DNA of 64,000 nucleotides, taken from the NCBI GenBank assembly GCA_046349355.1, contig JAXMCM010000015.1:124001-188000 (forward strand), given 5' to 3'. Position numbers and translations under genes: made by a program. The first letter of the stretch is position 1. Each line of letters begins with the position of its first letter. This DNA is from CALKJU01 sp046349355 (GTDB lineage: Bacteria; Pseudomonadota; Alphaproteobacteria; Geminicoccales; Geminicoccaceae). This document shows, in pieces, positions 16,913 to 25,171 of this stretch. A model generated the notes under the pieces. It worked only from the letters and a program-made list of their open reading frames with translations. It searched no databases and was not told the origin of the DNA.

Positions 16913-18097
16913 ATGCAGAACGCCGCGATGCCTTCGCTGCTGCCCGTCTACAAGCGCGCGGAGTTCGTCCTCGACCGAGGCGAGGGCTCCTGGCTGTTCG
17001 ACAAGTCCGGCCGCCGCTGGCTCGACTTCGCCAGCGGCATCGCCGTCTGCGGCCTCGGCCACTGCCACCCGCACCTCGTCAAGGCCCTGCAGGAGCAGGG
17101 CTCGAAGCTCTGGCACGTCTCGAACCTGTACCGGAACGAGCCGCTCGAGCGGCTTGCCGACCGGCTGGTCGCCAGCAGCTTCGGCGACACGGTCTTCGTC
17201 TGCAACTCGGGGGCCGAGGCGGTCGAGGGCTGCATCAAGATGGCCCGGCGCTTCCACTGGGCGAACGGCCGGCCCGAGCGCAACCGCATCGTCACCTTCG
17301 AGGGTGCCTTCCACGGCCGGACGATGGCGGGCATCTCGGCTGTCGGCGGCGCCAAGATGGTCGACGGCTTCGCGCCGCTGCTCGACGGCTTCGACCGGGT
17401 GCCGTTCGGCGACCACGACGCCCTGCGCGCCGCGGTCACCGAGCGGACCGCTGCCATCATGATCGAGCCGATCCAGGGCGAGGGCGGCATCCGGCCGGTC
17501 CCGCCGCAGTGCCTGCGCGGCCTGCGCGAGCTGTGCGACGAGCACGGCATCCTGCTGGTCTTCGACGAGATCCAGTGCGGCCTCGGCCGGACCGGCAGGA
17601 TGTTCGCCCACGAGTGGGCCGGGGTGACGCCCGACATCATGGGCCTCGCCAAGGGCCTGGGCGGCGGCTTCCCGATCGGCGCCGTCGTCGCCAATGCCCG
17701 GGCCGCCTCGGGCATGACCCTCGGCACGCACGGCTCGACCTTCGGCGGCAATCCGCTCGCCTGTGCCGTCGCCAACGCCGTCCTCGACGTCATGCTCGCG
17801 GACGGCTTCCTCGACACCGTCCGGCAGAAGGGCGCCTACCTGCGCCAGCGCCTCGACGCGCTGGCGGCGCAGCGTCCCGACGCCATCGCCCTCGTCCGCG
17901 GCATGGGCCTCATCCAGGGCGTCAAGACGGTCGAGCCCAACACCGAGGTCGTCGCCCGGCTGAACGAGGCGGGCCTGCTCTGCCCCGGTGCCAGCGACAA
18001 CGTGGTGCGGATGCTGCCGCCGCTGACGGTGAGCGAGGCCGAGATCGACATCGCCGTGGACACGCTGGCGGCGGCGCTCCCGGCGCGCGCCGCCTGA
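16913..18097 (+). CDS. argD: Acetylornithine aminotransferase (class III PLP aminotransferase)
   Basis: PLP enzyme of arginine biosynthesis making N-acetylornithine from N-acetylglutamate semialdehyde, 394 residues. Class III features are clear: VFVCNSGAEAVEG (phosphate binding), FHGRTMAGIS, VFDEIQCGLGRTG (PLP Asp), and the Schiff-base Lys247 in IMGLAKGLGGGFPIGA, followed by STFGGNPLACAVA. The ATG at 16913 is used; a second in-frame ATG 15 bp later is possible. hslO follows directly. In many alphaproteobacteria argF lies between the two, and its absence here is noted separately. A role in other omega-aminotransfer reactions cannot be excluded. Confidence 0.88.
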   Translation: MQNAAMPSLLPVYKRAEFVLDRGEGSWLFDKSGRRWLDFASGIAVCGLGHCHPHLVKALQEQGSKLWHVSNLYRNEPLERLADRLVASSFGDTVFVCNSGAEAVEGCIKMARRFHWANGRPERNRIVTFEGAFHGRTMAGISAVGGAKMVDGFAPLLDGFDRVPFGDHDALRAAVTERTAAIMIEPIQGEGGIRPVPPQCLRGLRELCDEHGILLVFDEIQCGLGRTGRMFAHEWAGVTPDIMGLAKGLGGGFPIGAVVANARAASGMTLGTHGSTFGGNPLACAVANAVLDVMLADGFLDTVRQKGAYLRQRLDALAAQRPDAIALVRGMGLIQGVKTVEPNTEVVARLNEAGLLCPGASDNVVRMLPPLTVSEAEIDIAVDTLAAALPARAA

Positions 18098-18107
18098 CCG
18101 GCGGAGC

Positions 18108-18135
18108 TTGCGGGGCGGGTCGGCCTCACTAGATT
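18108..18135 (+). promoter_or_regulatory. Candidate promoter for hslO, possibly giving a leaderless mRNA
   Basis: TTGCGG (18108-18113) and TAGATT (18130-18135) are separated by 16 bp. The -10 element ends only six bases before the hslO ATG at 18142, so initiation about seven bases downstream would place the transcript start at the ATG itself. No good ribosome site precedes the ATG. Confidence 0.35.
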
Positions 18136-18141
18136 GCGGGA

Positions 18142-19056
18142 ATGTCCGAAAACCCCGCTGTCCAGGCCGACCTGCTGCGCCCGTTCCAGCTGGAGCGGTC
18201 CCGCTTGCGCGGCCGCGTCGTCCGACTCGCCCAGACGGTCGACTACGTCCTGCGCGCCCATGACTACCCGCCGGCCGTCTCGGGCCTGCTGGGCGAGCTC
18301 CTCGTCCTCGCCGGCGGCCTTGCCGGCGGCCTGAAGTTCGACGGCTCGTTCAGCCTCCAGGTCCGCGGCGACGGTGCCGTCCGCCTGATGGTCGCCGACT
18401 GCACCAACGACGGGAAGATGCGTGGCTACGCCAGCTTCGACGCGGACGCCGTCGGCGAGGCGGGAGCCGATCCGGGCCGCCTCCTCGGCCGGGGCCTGAT
18501 GGCCCTGACCGTCGACCAGGCGGCGTCCGGCGGCGACGTCTACCAGGGCGTGGTCCAGCTCGACGGCCGCTCGCTCGCCGATTCGATGCTGACCTACTTC
18601 CACCAGTCCGAGCAGGTGCCGACCGGCATCCGTACCGCCCTCGGCCGCGACACGCTCACCGGCGCGTGGCGCGCCGGCGCCGTCATCGTCCAGGCTGCCC
18701 CCGGCACGGGTCCTGCCGCCGGACCGGAGGCCGAGGACGACTGGCGGCGCACGATGCTGCTGCTGCAGACCGCCAGCGAGACCGAGCTGCTGGGCGAGGG
18801 CGTGTCCGCCGACGAGCTGCTCTGGCGGCTGTTCCACGAGGAGGGCGTGCGGGTGTTCGATCCGCTGCCGCTGCAGCCGAGCTGCTCGTGCGACCGCGAG
18901 CGGGTCGAGAACGTGCTGCGCAGCTTCTCGCCCGAGGATTTCGAATCGATGCGCCTGCCGGATGGCTCGGTGACCGTGACCTGCCAGTTCTGCAGCCGCC
19001 TGTACCGGTTCGGGCCGGACGAGGTTGCCGGCCTGCTCCACGAGCACCTGCATTGA
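18142..19056 (+). CDS. hslO: Hsp33 redox-regulated chaperone
   Basis: Cytosolic holdase chaperone activated by oxidation of a zinc-binding cysteine centre, 304 residues. The four zinc cysteines are present in the expected arrangement near the C-terminus: C248-x-C250 (PSCSCDRERV) and C281-xx-C284 (TCQFCSRLY). The N-terminal substrate-binding domain (LSGLLGELLVLAGGLAGGLK-type region, then MVADCTNDGKMRGYA) is typical. The ATG follows a possible -10 element by only six bases. The gene lies 44 bp after argD, and its stop overlaps the TTG start of the following lipoprotein (TTGA). Confidence 0.95.
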   Translation: MSENPAVQADLLRPFQLERSRLRGRVVRLAQTVDYVLRAHDYPPAVSGLLGELLVLAGGLAGGLKFDGSFSLQVRGDGAVRLMVADCTNDGKMRGYASFDADAVGEAGADPGRLLGRGLMALTVDQAASGGDVYQGVVQLDGRSLADSMLTYFHQSEQVPTGIRTALGRDTLTGAWRAGAVIVQAAPGTGPAAGPEAEDDWRRTMLLLQTASETELLGEGVSADELLWRLFHEEGVRVFDPLPLQPSCSCDRERVENVLRSFSPEDFESMRLPDGSVTVTCQFCSRLYRFGPDEVAGLLHEHLH

Positions 19057-19631
19057 GCCGCCGTCTGACGGTCGCGGCGCTGCTCGTCGCGCTGGCAGGC
19101 TGCAGCACGCCGCCCCCGCCGCCGGCCCCGCTGGACGGGATCCCGGAGCATCGCCTGGCGGTGAGCACGCTTGACGTCGCCGACGCCTATGCGCCACCCG
19201 GCGACAGCGCCAGCTTCATCGACCGGCGCCATACCGGCGAGCTTGCCGCGGCGACGCGCCAGTACCTGTCGACCCGCCTGATCGCCACCGGCGGCGAGGC
19301 CGTGGCCCAGGCGAGCATCGTGCAGGCGAGCATCGTCGAGGAGCCGCGCCAGCCATCCGGGAAGCTGGGCGCTCCGATCGTCCGCGAGCCCGACGCCGAC
19401 CTGCACGGCATCGTCGAGGTCCGTGTCGGCGTCGCCGACGCCTTCGGCAAGGAGCTGGGCTTCGCCAGCGCCAGGGTCGAGCGCCGGCGCAGCGTGCTCG
19501 AGATGACACCCGTGCTCGAGCGGGACCGCATGGCCGGCGAGATGATCCGCCAGCTGATGGTCGACCTCGACGAGGCGCTGGACCGGAGCATGCGCGAGAA
19601 CCTCGGCATCTTCCTGAAGCCGCCGGGCTGA
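19053..19631 (+). CDS. Putative lipoprotein of unknown function
   Basis: A 192-residue predicted lipoprotein. The N-terminus LSRRLTVAALLVALAGC carries a perfect lipobox (LAGC), followed by a proline-rich linker (STPPPPPAP). The mature part is a small alpha/beta domain with LHGIVEVRVGVADAFG and a C-terminal helix of charged residues (RMAGEMIRQLMVDLDEALDRS). I do not recognise a family beyond uncharacterised alphaproteobacterial lipoproteins. The start is a TTG overlapping the hslO stop; no other start keeps the signal peptide. Coupling to hslO suggests co-expression, but a functional link is only inferred. Confidence 0.7.
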   Translation: MSRRLTVAALLVALAGCSTPPPPPAPLDGIPEHRLAVSTLDVADAYAPPGDSASFIDRRHTGELAAATRQYLSTRLIATGGEAVAQASIVQASIVEEPRQPSGKLGAPIVREPDADLHGIVEVRVGVADAFGKELGFASARVERRRSVLEMTPVLERDRMAGEMIRQLMVDLDEALDRSMRENLGIFLKPPG

Positions 19632-19636
19632 CACCA

Positions 19637-19652
19637 GCCCGCGGTCGCGGGC
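19637..19652 (+). terminator. Hairpin after the hslO-lipoprotein pair
   Basis: GCCCGCG-GT-CGCGGGC is a perfect 7-bp inverted repeat starting six bases after the lipoprotein stop. No T-run follows, so it may be a weak terminator or a 3'-end stabiliser. Confidence 0.3.
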
Positions 19653-19804
19653 AAGGACTCGGCGGCTCTACCTGTCAGGAATGCTTGAAAGTCCTTTTGG
19701 CACCGGCAGGGTGCGACGGGACGTGATTGCCGTATGAGCGCGCGACAGCGCCGCTTATGCTTTTTGCTGCGCGGGTTTGCGCGGCAGGCGGCAGGGAGGT
19801 CCCG

Positions 19805-21616
19805 ATGGCGAGGATGACGGCGGCGGAAGCGGCGGTTCGCGTGCTCGAGCGCGAAGGCGTCAGCGTCGCCTTCGGCGTTCCGGGGGCTGCCATCAACCCG
19901 TTCTACGCCGCGATGCGCCAGCGCGGCAGCATCCGCCACATCCTCGCCCGGCACGTCGAGGGCGCGTCGCACATGGCCGACGGCTACAGCCGCGCGCTGC
20001 CGGGCAACATCGGCGTCTGCGTCGGCACCTCGGGGCCGGCCGGCACCGACATGATCACCGGCCTCTACGCCGCCATCGCCGATTCGATCCCGATCCTGTG
20101 CATCACCGGCCAGGCGCCGCGCCCGAAGCTGCACAAGGAGGACTTCCAGGCGATCGACATCGCCTCGATCGCCAAGACCGTGACGAAATGGGCGATCACG
20201 GTGCTCGAGCCCGGCCAGGTGCCGCGCGCCTTCCAGCAGGCCTTCCACCTGATGCGCTCGGGCCGGCCCGGGCCGGTGCTGATCGACCTGCCGATCGACG
20301 TGCAGATGGCCGAGATCGAGTTCGACATCGACACCTACGAGCCGCTCCCGGCCTTCAAGCCGGTCGCGTCCCGCCGGCAGGTCGAGAAGGCGCTGGCGAT
20401 GCTCGACGCGGCCGAGCGGCCGCTGATCGTCGCCGGCGGCGGCATCATCAACGCGGATGCGTCGGACCTGCTGGTCAAGTTCGCCGAGATCACCGGCGTG
20501 CCGGTGATCCCGACGCTGATGGGCTGGGGTGCCATCCCCGACGACCACCCGCTCATGGCCGGCATGGTCGGCCTGCAGACCAGCCACCGCTACGGCAACT
20601 CGACCTTCGTCAAGTCGGACTTCGTGCTGGGCATCGGCAACCGCTGGGCCAACCGGCACACCGGCACGGTCGAGAGCTACACCAAGGGCCGGACGTTCGT
20701 GCATGTCGACATCGAGCCGACCCAGATCGGCCGGGTGTTCAATCCGGACCTCGGCATCGTCTCGGACGCGAAGGCGGCGCTCGAGCTGTTCGTCGAGGTG
20801 GCGTCCGAGCTCAAGGCGCAGGGTCGCCTGAAAGACCGCTCCGCGTGGGCCGGCGAGTGTCTCCACCGCAAGCGCAACATGCTGCGCCGCACGCATTACG
20901 ACCAGGTCCCGCTGAAGCCGCAGCGGGTCTATCAGGAGATGAACGAGGGCTTCGACCGCGACACCTGCTACGTCACCACGATCGGCCTGTCGCAGATTGC
21001 CGGCGCCCAGTTCCTGCACGTCTACAAGCCGCGCAACTGGATCAACTGCGGCCAGGCCGGACCGCTGGGCTGGACGCTGCCGGCAGCCCTCGGCGTCCGC
21101 GCCGCCGACCCGGACCGCAAGATCGTCGCCCTGTCGGGCGACTACGACTTCCAGTTCCTCGTCGAGGAGCTGGCGGTCGGCGCCCAGCACAAGCTGCCCT
21201 ACCTGCACGTCGTGGTGAACAACTCCTACCTCGGCCTGATCCGGCAGTCGCAGCGCGGCTACCAGATGGACTTCGAGGTCAGCCTCGGCTTCGAGAACAT
21301 CAACAGCGAGGAGGTCGGGGCCTACGGCGTCGACCATGTCGCCGTCGCCGAGGGCCTCGGCTGCAAGGCCATCCGCGTGAAGAGCCCGAACGAGTTCAAG
21401 GAGGCCTTCGCGAAGGCCGAGGCGCTGATGGCCGAGCACCAGGTGCCGGTGGTGCTCGAGTTCATCCTCGAGCGGGTCACCAACATCGCCATGGGCACCG
21501 AGATCCACAACGTCAACGAGTTCGAGGAGATCCTCTGCCTCGATCCGTCGCTGACGATCGACCGCGTGTCGGGCTCGGTGCTCAACACCGGCGAGAGCAG
21601 CCAGGCCGCATCCTGA
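19805..21616 (+). CDS. gcl: Glyoxylate carboligase (tartronate-semialdehyde synthase)
   Basis: ThDP/FAD enzyme condensing two glyoxylates to tartronate semialdehyde and CO2. The 603-residue chain aligns closely, by recall, with E. coli Gcl over its whole length: RHVEGASHMADGYSR, VGTSGPAGTDMITGLYAAIA, TGQAPRPKLHKEDFQAIDI, ANRHTGTVESYTKG, and the ThDP-binding region VALSGDYDFQFLVEELAVG followed by NNSYLGLIRQSQRG. Gcl is unusual among ThDP enzymes in having Val in place of the conserved Glu, and HVEG here agrees with that. GGGAGG stands just before the ATG at 19805. Glycerate kinase follows. The stand-alone tartronate semialdehyde reductase and hydroxypyruvate isomerase found in many gcl operons are absent. 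Confidence 0.95.
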   Translation: MARMTAAEAAVRVLEREGVSVAFGVPGAAINPFYAAMRQRGSIRHILARHVEGASHMADGYSRALPGNIGVCVGTSGPAGTDMITGLYAAIADSIPILCITGQAPRPKLHKEDFQAIDIASIAKTVTKWAITVLEPGQVPRAFQQAFHLMRSGRPGPVLIDLPIDVQMAEIEFDIDTYEPLPAFKPVASRRQVEKALAMLDAAERPLIVAGGGIINADASDLLVKFAEITGVPVIPTLMGWGAIPDDHPLMAGMVGLQTSHRYGNSTFVKSDFVLGIGNRWANRHTGTVESYTKGRTFVHVDIEPTQIGRVFNPDLGIVSDAKAALELFVEVASELKAQGRLKDRSAWAGECLHRKRNMLRRTHYDQVPLKPQRVYQEMNEGFDRDTCYVTTIGLSQIAGAQFLHVYKPRNWINCGQAGPLGWTLPAALGVRAADPDRKIVALSGDYDFQFLVEELAVGAQHKLPYLHVVVNNSYLGLIRQSQRGYQMDFEVSLGFENINSEEVGAYGVDHVAVAEGLGCKAIRVKSPNEFKEAFAKAEALMAEHQVPVVLEFILERVTNIAMGTEIHNVNEFEEILCLDPSLTIDRVSGSVLNTGESSQAAS

Positions 21617-21727
21617 GCATGGCGCCATCACCGGGCCGGCCTTGCCAAGCCGGCAGGGCTCGGTTTCTAGCTGAAGGCCCGGCGCGCGACGGACCCGGCG
21701 CCGGACCGACGAAAGGACGCTGACCCG

Positions 21728-22996
21728 ATGCAGGCCGAGCCGCGACGGCTCCTGCGGGCGATGTTCGACGCCGCCGTGGCGGCGGCGCTGCCCGAGCGCA
21801 TCCTGCCGCCACACCTGCCGGCGCCGCCCAAGGGCCGCACCATCGTGCTGGGTGCCGGCAAGGCCAGCGCGGCGATGGCCCGGGCCGTCGAGGACCACTG
21901 GCCGGGCCCGCTCCATGGCCTCGTCGTCACCCGCTACGGCCACGGCGTGCCGTGCAGCCGCATCGAGATCGTCGAGGCGTCGCACCCGGTACCCGACGCC
22001 GCCGGTCGCGACGCGGCGCGGCGGATCCTCGAGCTGGCGCGGACGGCCGGTCCCGACGACCTCGTCCTCTGCCTGATCTCGGGCGGCGGCTCGGCCCTGC
22101 TGGCCCTGCCGGCGGAGGGGCTGACGCTCGAGGACAAGCAGGCGGTCAACCGTGCCCTGCTCGCCAGCGGCGCCGACATCGGCCAGATGAACATCGTCAG
22201 GAAGCACCTGTCGGCGATCAAGGGCGGCCGGCTCGCCGCCGCCGTCCATCCCGCCCGGCTCGTCAGCCTGCTGATCTCCGACGTCCCGGGCGACGATCCG
22301 AGCGTGATCGCCTCGGGCCCGACGGTGCCCGACCCCAGCACCTATGCCGATGCCCGGGCGATCCTCGCCCGCTACGGCATCGAGCCGCCGGCCGCCGTCC
22401 GCGCGCGCCTGGAGGCGGCTGCGGACGAGACGCCGAAGCCCGGCGACCCGCGCCTCGCCGGGGCCGAGACCATCATCGTCGCCCGCCCGCAGGCGAGCCT
22501 CGAGGCCGCCGCCGCGGTCGCCCGCGCCGCCGGTGTCGAGCCCCTAATCCTCGGCGATGCACTGGAAGGCGAATCGCGCGAGGCCGGACGCGTCATCGCC
22601 GGCATCGCCCGCCAGGTGCGCACGCACGGCCAGCCGCTCCCGGCCCCCTGCGTGCTGCTGTCCGGCGGCGAGACCACGGTCACCGTGCGCGGCCAGGGGG
22701 GTCGCGGCGGGCGCAGCACCGAATTCCTGCTGGGCCTTGCCCTCCAGCTCAACGGCCTGCCGGGTGTCTGGGCCATCGCCGGCGACACCGACGGCATCGA
22801 CGGCAGCGAGGACAATGCCGGGGCCATCGTGACCCCCGACACGCTCGAGCGGGCCCGGGCCGCCGGCATGAAGGCCGTCGACTGCCTCGCCGCCAACGAC
22901 GCCTGGGGCTTTTTCGCCGCGGCCGGCGACCTCGTCGTCACCGGCCCGACGCTGACCAACGTCAACGACTTCCGCGCCGTGCTGATCGAGCGCTGA
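21728..22996 (+). CDS. ttuD: Glycerate 2-kinase, MOFRL family (TtuD/GckA-like)
   Basis: Cytosolic kinase expected to phosphorylate D-glycerate to 2-phosphoglycerate, feeding glyoxylate-derived carbon into glycolysis. The protein has 422 residues. Family landmarks are VLGAGKASAAMARAVE, LVLCLISGGGSALLALP, GADIGQMNIVRKHLSAIKGG, LLISDVPGDDPSVIASGPT and, in the MOFRL C-terminal part, LLSGGETTVTVRG and AIAGDTDGIDGSEDNAGA. It lies 111 bp after gcl on the same strand, matching the glycerate pathway, and 14 bp before puuE. The enzyme could instead act on hydroxypyruvate-derived glycerate in a serine-type cycle; the neighbours favour purine breakdown. Confidence 0.9.
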   Translation: MQAEPRRLLRAMFDAAVAAALPERILPPHLPAPPKGRTIVLGAGKASAAMARAVEDHWPGPLHGLVVTRYGHGVPCSRIEIVEASHPVPDAAGRDAARRILELARTAGPDDLVLCLISGGGSALLALPAEGLTLEDKQAVNRALLASGADIGQMNIVRKHLSAIKGGRLAAAVHPARLVSLLISDVPGDDPSVIASGPTVPDPSTYADARAILARYGIEPPAAVRARLEAAADETPKPGDPRLAGAETIIVARPQASLEAAAAVARAAGVEPLILGDALEGESREAGRVIAGIARQVRTHGQPLPAPCVLLSGGETTVTVRGQGGRGGRSTEFLLGLALQLNGLPGVWAIAGDTDGIDGSEDNAGAIVTPDTLERARAAGMKAVDCLAANDAWGFFAAAGDLVVTGPTLTNVNDFRAVLIER

Positions 22997-23010
22997 GAGG
23001 ACTGCCTGCG

Positions 23011-23934
23011 ATGACGACCCCCTATCCGCGGGACATGATCGGCTACGGCCGCACGCCGCCGGACGCGCAGTGGCCGGGCGGCGCGCGGGTCGCGGTGCAG
23101 ATCGTGCTGAACTACGAGGAGGGCGGCGAGAACAACGTCCTGCACGGCGACGCCGCGTCCGAGGCCTTCCTGTCCGACATCACCGGCGCCCAGCCGATCC
23201 AGGGTGCCCGGCACGTCAACATGGAGTCGATATACGAGTACGGCTCGCGCGCCGGCTTCTGGCGGCTGTGGCGGCTGTTCACCGAGCGCGGCATCCCGCT
23301 GACCATCTACGGCGTGACGATGGCGCTCGACCGCAACCGCGAGGCCGTCGCGGCCATGGCCGAGGCCGGCTGGGAGATCGCCAGCCACGGCCTGCGCTGG
23401 ATCGACTACCAGCACATCCCGGTCGAGACCGAGCGGGCGCACATGCAGGAGGCGATCCGCCTGCACACCGAGATCACCGGCGAGCGGCCGCTCGGCTGGT
23501 ACACCGGCCGCTGCAGCCCGAACACGCTGAGGCTCGTCGCCGAAGAGGGCGGCTTCGCCTATTGTGCCGACTCCTATGCCGACGACCTGCCCTACTGGGT
23601 GACCGTCGAGGGCCGGCCGCAGCTGATCGTGCCCTACACGCTCGAAGCCAACGACATGCGCTTCGCCATCCAGGCCGGCTACACCGCCGGCGACCAGTTC
23701 GAGCGCTACCTGCGCGACGCCTTCGACGTGCACTACGAGGAAGGCGGGCGCGGCCACCCGACGATGATGTCGATCGGCCTGCACTGCCGCCTCGTCGGCC
23801 GGCCGGGCCGCATCGCCGGGCTGATGCGCTTCCTCGACCACGTGCAGCGGCACGAGAAGGTCTGGCTGTGCCGGCGCATCGACATCGCCCGGCACTGGCA
23901 GAAGACCCACCCCTACGCCGGGCGGCCGGCGTGA
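23011..23934 (+). CDS. puuE: PuuE-type allantoinase (polysaccharide deacetylase-like fold)
   Basis: Enzyme opening allantoin to allantoate, of the NodB/polysaccharide deacetylase-like family rather than the metal amidohydrolase type. The 307-residue chain shows PuuE landmarks: PRDMIGYGRTPPDAQWPGGA at the N-terminus, LNYEEGGENNVLHGD, ESIYEYGSRAGFWRLWRLF, ASHGLRWIDYQ, GWYTGRCSPNTLRL, and a C-terminal MSIGLHCRLVGRPGR. The ATG lies ten bases after GAGAGG. Its stop overlaps the GTG start of the allantoate amidohydrolase gene (GTGA), making translational coupling and a shared pathway likely. Confidence 0.92.
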   Translation: MTTPYPRDMIGYGRTPPDAQWPGGARVAVQIVLNYEEGGENNVLHGDAASEAFLSDITGAQPIQGARHVNMESIYEYGSRAGFWRLWRLFTERGIPLTIYGVTMALDRNREAVAAMAEAGWEIASHGLRWIDYQHIPVETERAHMQEAIRLHTEITGERPLGWYTGRCSPNTLRLVAEEGGFAYCADSYADDLPYWVTVEGRPQLIVPYTLEANDMRFAIQAGYTAGDQFERYLRDAFDVHYEEGGRGHPTMMSIGLHCRLVGRPGRIAGLMRFLDHVQRHEKVWLCRRIDIARHWQKTHPYAGRPA

Positions 23935-25163
23935 GCAGCCTTGGCCAGAACGTGATGCGGCGCATCGATGCGCTGGCGGCGTTCACCGATGTTCCGGGCG
24001 AGCTGACCCGCCTCTTCCTGTCGCCGGCGCACCGTGCCGCGGTGCCCGAGGTGCGGGCCTGGATGGACGACGCCGGGATGACGACCCGCGTCGATGCCAT
24101 CGGCAACGTCGTCGGCCGCTATGAGGGCACCGCACCGGACCTGCCGACGCTGCTGCTCGGCTCGCACATCGACACGGTGCGCAACGCCGGCCGCTTCGAC
24201 GGCAATCTCGGCGTCGTCGTCGCCATCGAGGCGGTGGCGGCGCTCCACCGCGACGGCATCCGCCTGCCCTTCGCCATCGAGGTGCTCGCCTTCGGCGACG
24301 AGGAGGGCGTGCGCTTCCCGATGACTCTGTCGGGCTCGAAGGCGGTCTCCGGCATCTTCGACGCGCGCGCCTTCGACTGCACCGACAGCGCCGGCGTCCG
24401 GCTGCGCGACGCCCTCGCCGCGTTCGGCGGCGATCCCGACGGCGTCGCCGCGGTCGCCCGCCGCCGCGACGCCATCGCCGGCTATGTCGAGGTCCACATC
24501 GAGCAGGGTCCGGTGCTCGAGGCCGAGGACCTGCCGCTGGGCGTGGTCACCGCCATCAATGGCGCCACGCGCGCCACCATCGGGGTGAAGGGTCGCGCCG
24601 GCCATGCCGGCACCGTGCCGATGGGCCTGCGCCGCGACGCGCTGACCGCCGCCGCCGAGATGGTGCTGGGCATCGAGCGGCGCTGCGGCGCCGTCCCCAA
24701 CCTCGTCGGCACGGTCGGCCAGCTCGAGGTGCTGCCCGGTGCCGTCAACGTCATCCCGGGCGAGGTCCGCTTCACCATCGACGTCCGCTCGCCCTCGGAC
24801 GAGCAGCGCCGGGCCGCGATCGACGAGATCTTCGCGCTGACCGACGGCATCGCCGCCCGCCGGGCGCTCTCCGTGACGCATACCGTCACCTACGACGTCG
24901 CCGCCGCCACCTGCGATCCGCGCCTGATCGAGGAGCTCGACGGCGCCGTGACGCGGGCCGGGCTCAAGCCGCGGCGCCTGCCGAGCGGCGCCGGCCACGA
25001 CGGGCTCGCCATGGTGGCGCTGTGCCCGATCGCCATGCTGTTCGTCCGCTGCCGCGGCGGCGTCAGCCATCACCCGACCGAGAGCATCACCGCCGCCGAC
25101 GCCGACCTCGCCGTCCGCGTGCTGGTCGACTTCCTCCGCCACCACCAGCCCCAGCCGCACTGA
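23931..25163 (+). CDS. allC: Allantoate amidohydrolase-like Zaa/HyuC-family M20 enzyme
   Basis: Metal-dependent amidase of 410 residues in the M20 family branch containing allantoate amidohydrolase, N-carbamoyl-L-amino acid hydrolase and beta-ureidopropionase. Metal and catalytic motifs are visible: LLGSHIDTVRNAGRFDG (His and Asp ligands), LAFGDEEGVRFP (Glu pair), GYVEVHIEQGPVLE, the lid motif GRAGHAGTVPM, and the late SGAGHDGLAMV with a further His. The start is a GTG overlapping the puuE stop. The coupling to allantoinase favours allantoate as substrate; other carbamoyl substrates are possible from the family alone. Confidence 0.88.
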   Translation: MSSLGQNVMRRIDALAAFTDVPGELTRLFLSPAHRAAVPEVRAWMDDAGMTTRVDAIGNVVGRYEGTAPDLPTLLLGSHIDTVRNAGRFDGNLGVVVAIEAVAALHRDGIRLPFAIEVLAFGDEEGVRFPMTLSGSKAVSGIFDARAFDCTDSAGVRLRDALAAFGGDPDGVAAVARRRDAIAGYVEVHIEQGPVLEAEDLPLGVVTAINGATRATIGVKGRAGHAGTVPMGLRRDALTAAAEMVLGIERRCGAVPNLVGTVGQLEVLPGAVNVIPGEVRFTIDVRSPSDEQRRAAIDEIFALTDGIAARRALSVTHTVTYDVAAATCDPRLIEELDGAVTRAGLKPRRLPSGAGHDGLAMVALCPIAMLFVRCRGGVSHHPTESITAADADLAVRVLVDFLRHHQPQPH

Positions 25164-25171
25164 GAGCGCGC

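Noticed and set aside
21635..21654. GCCGGC-8 nt-GCCGGC between gcl and glycerate kinase
   Set aside because: GCCGGC is itself a very common palindrome in such GC-rich DNA; the stem is short and there is no T-run.
19187..22249. An open frame of 1020 codons on the minus strand across gcl and glycerate kinase
   Set aside because: Antisense shadow; gcl and ttuD are unmistakable on the plus strand and the minus frame shows no recognisable domain.
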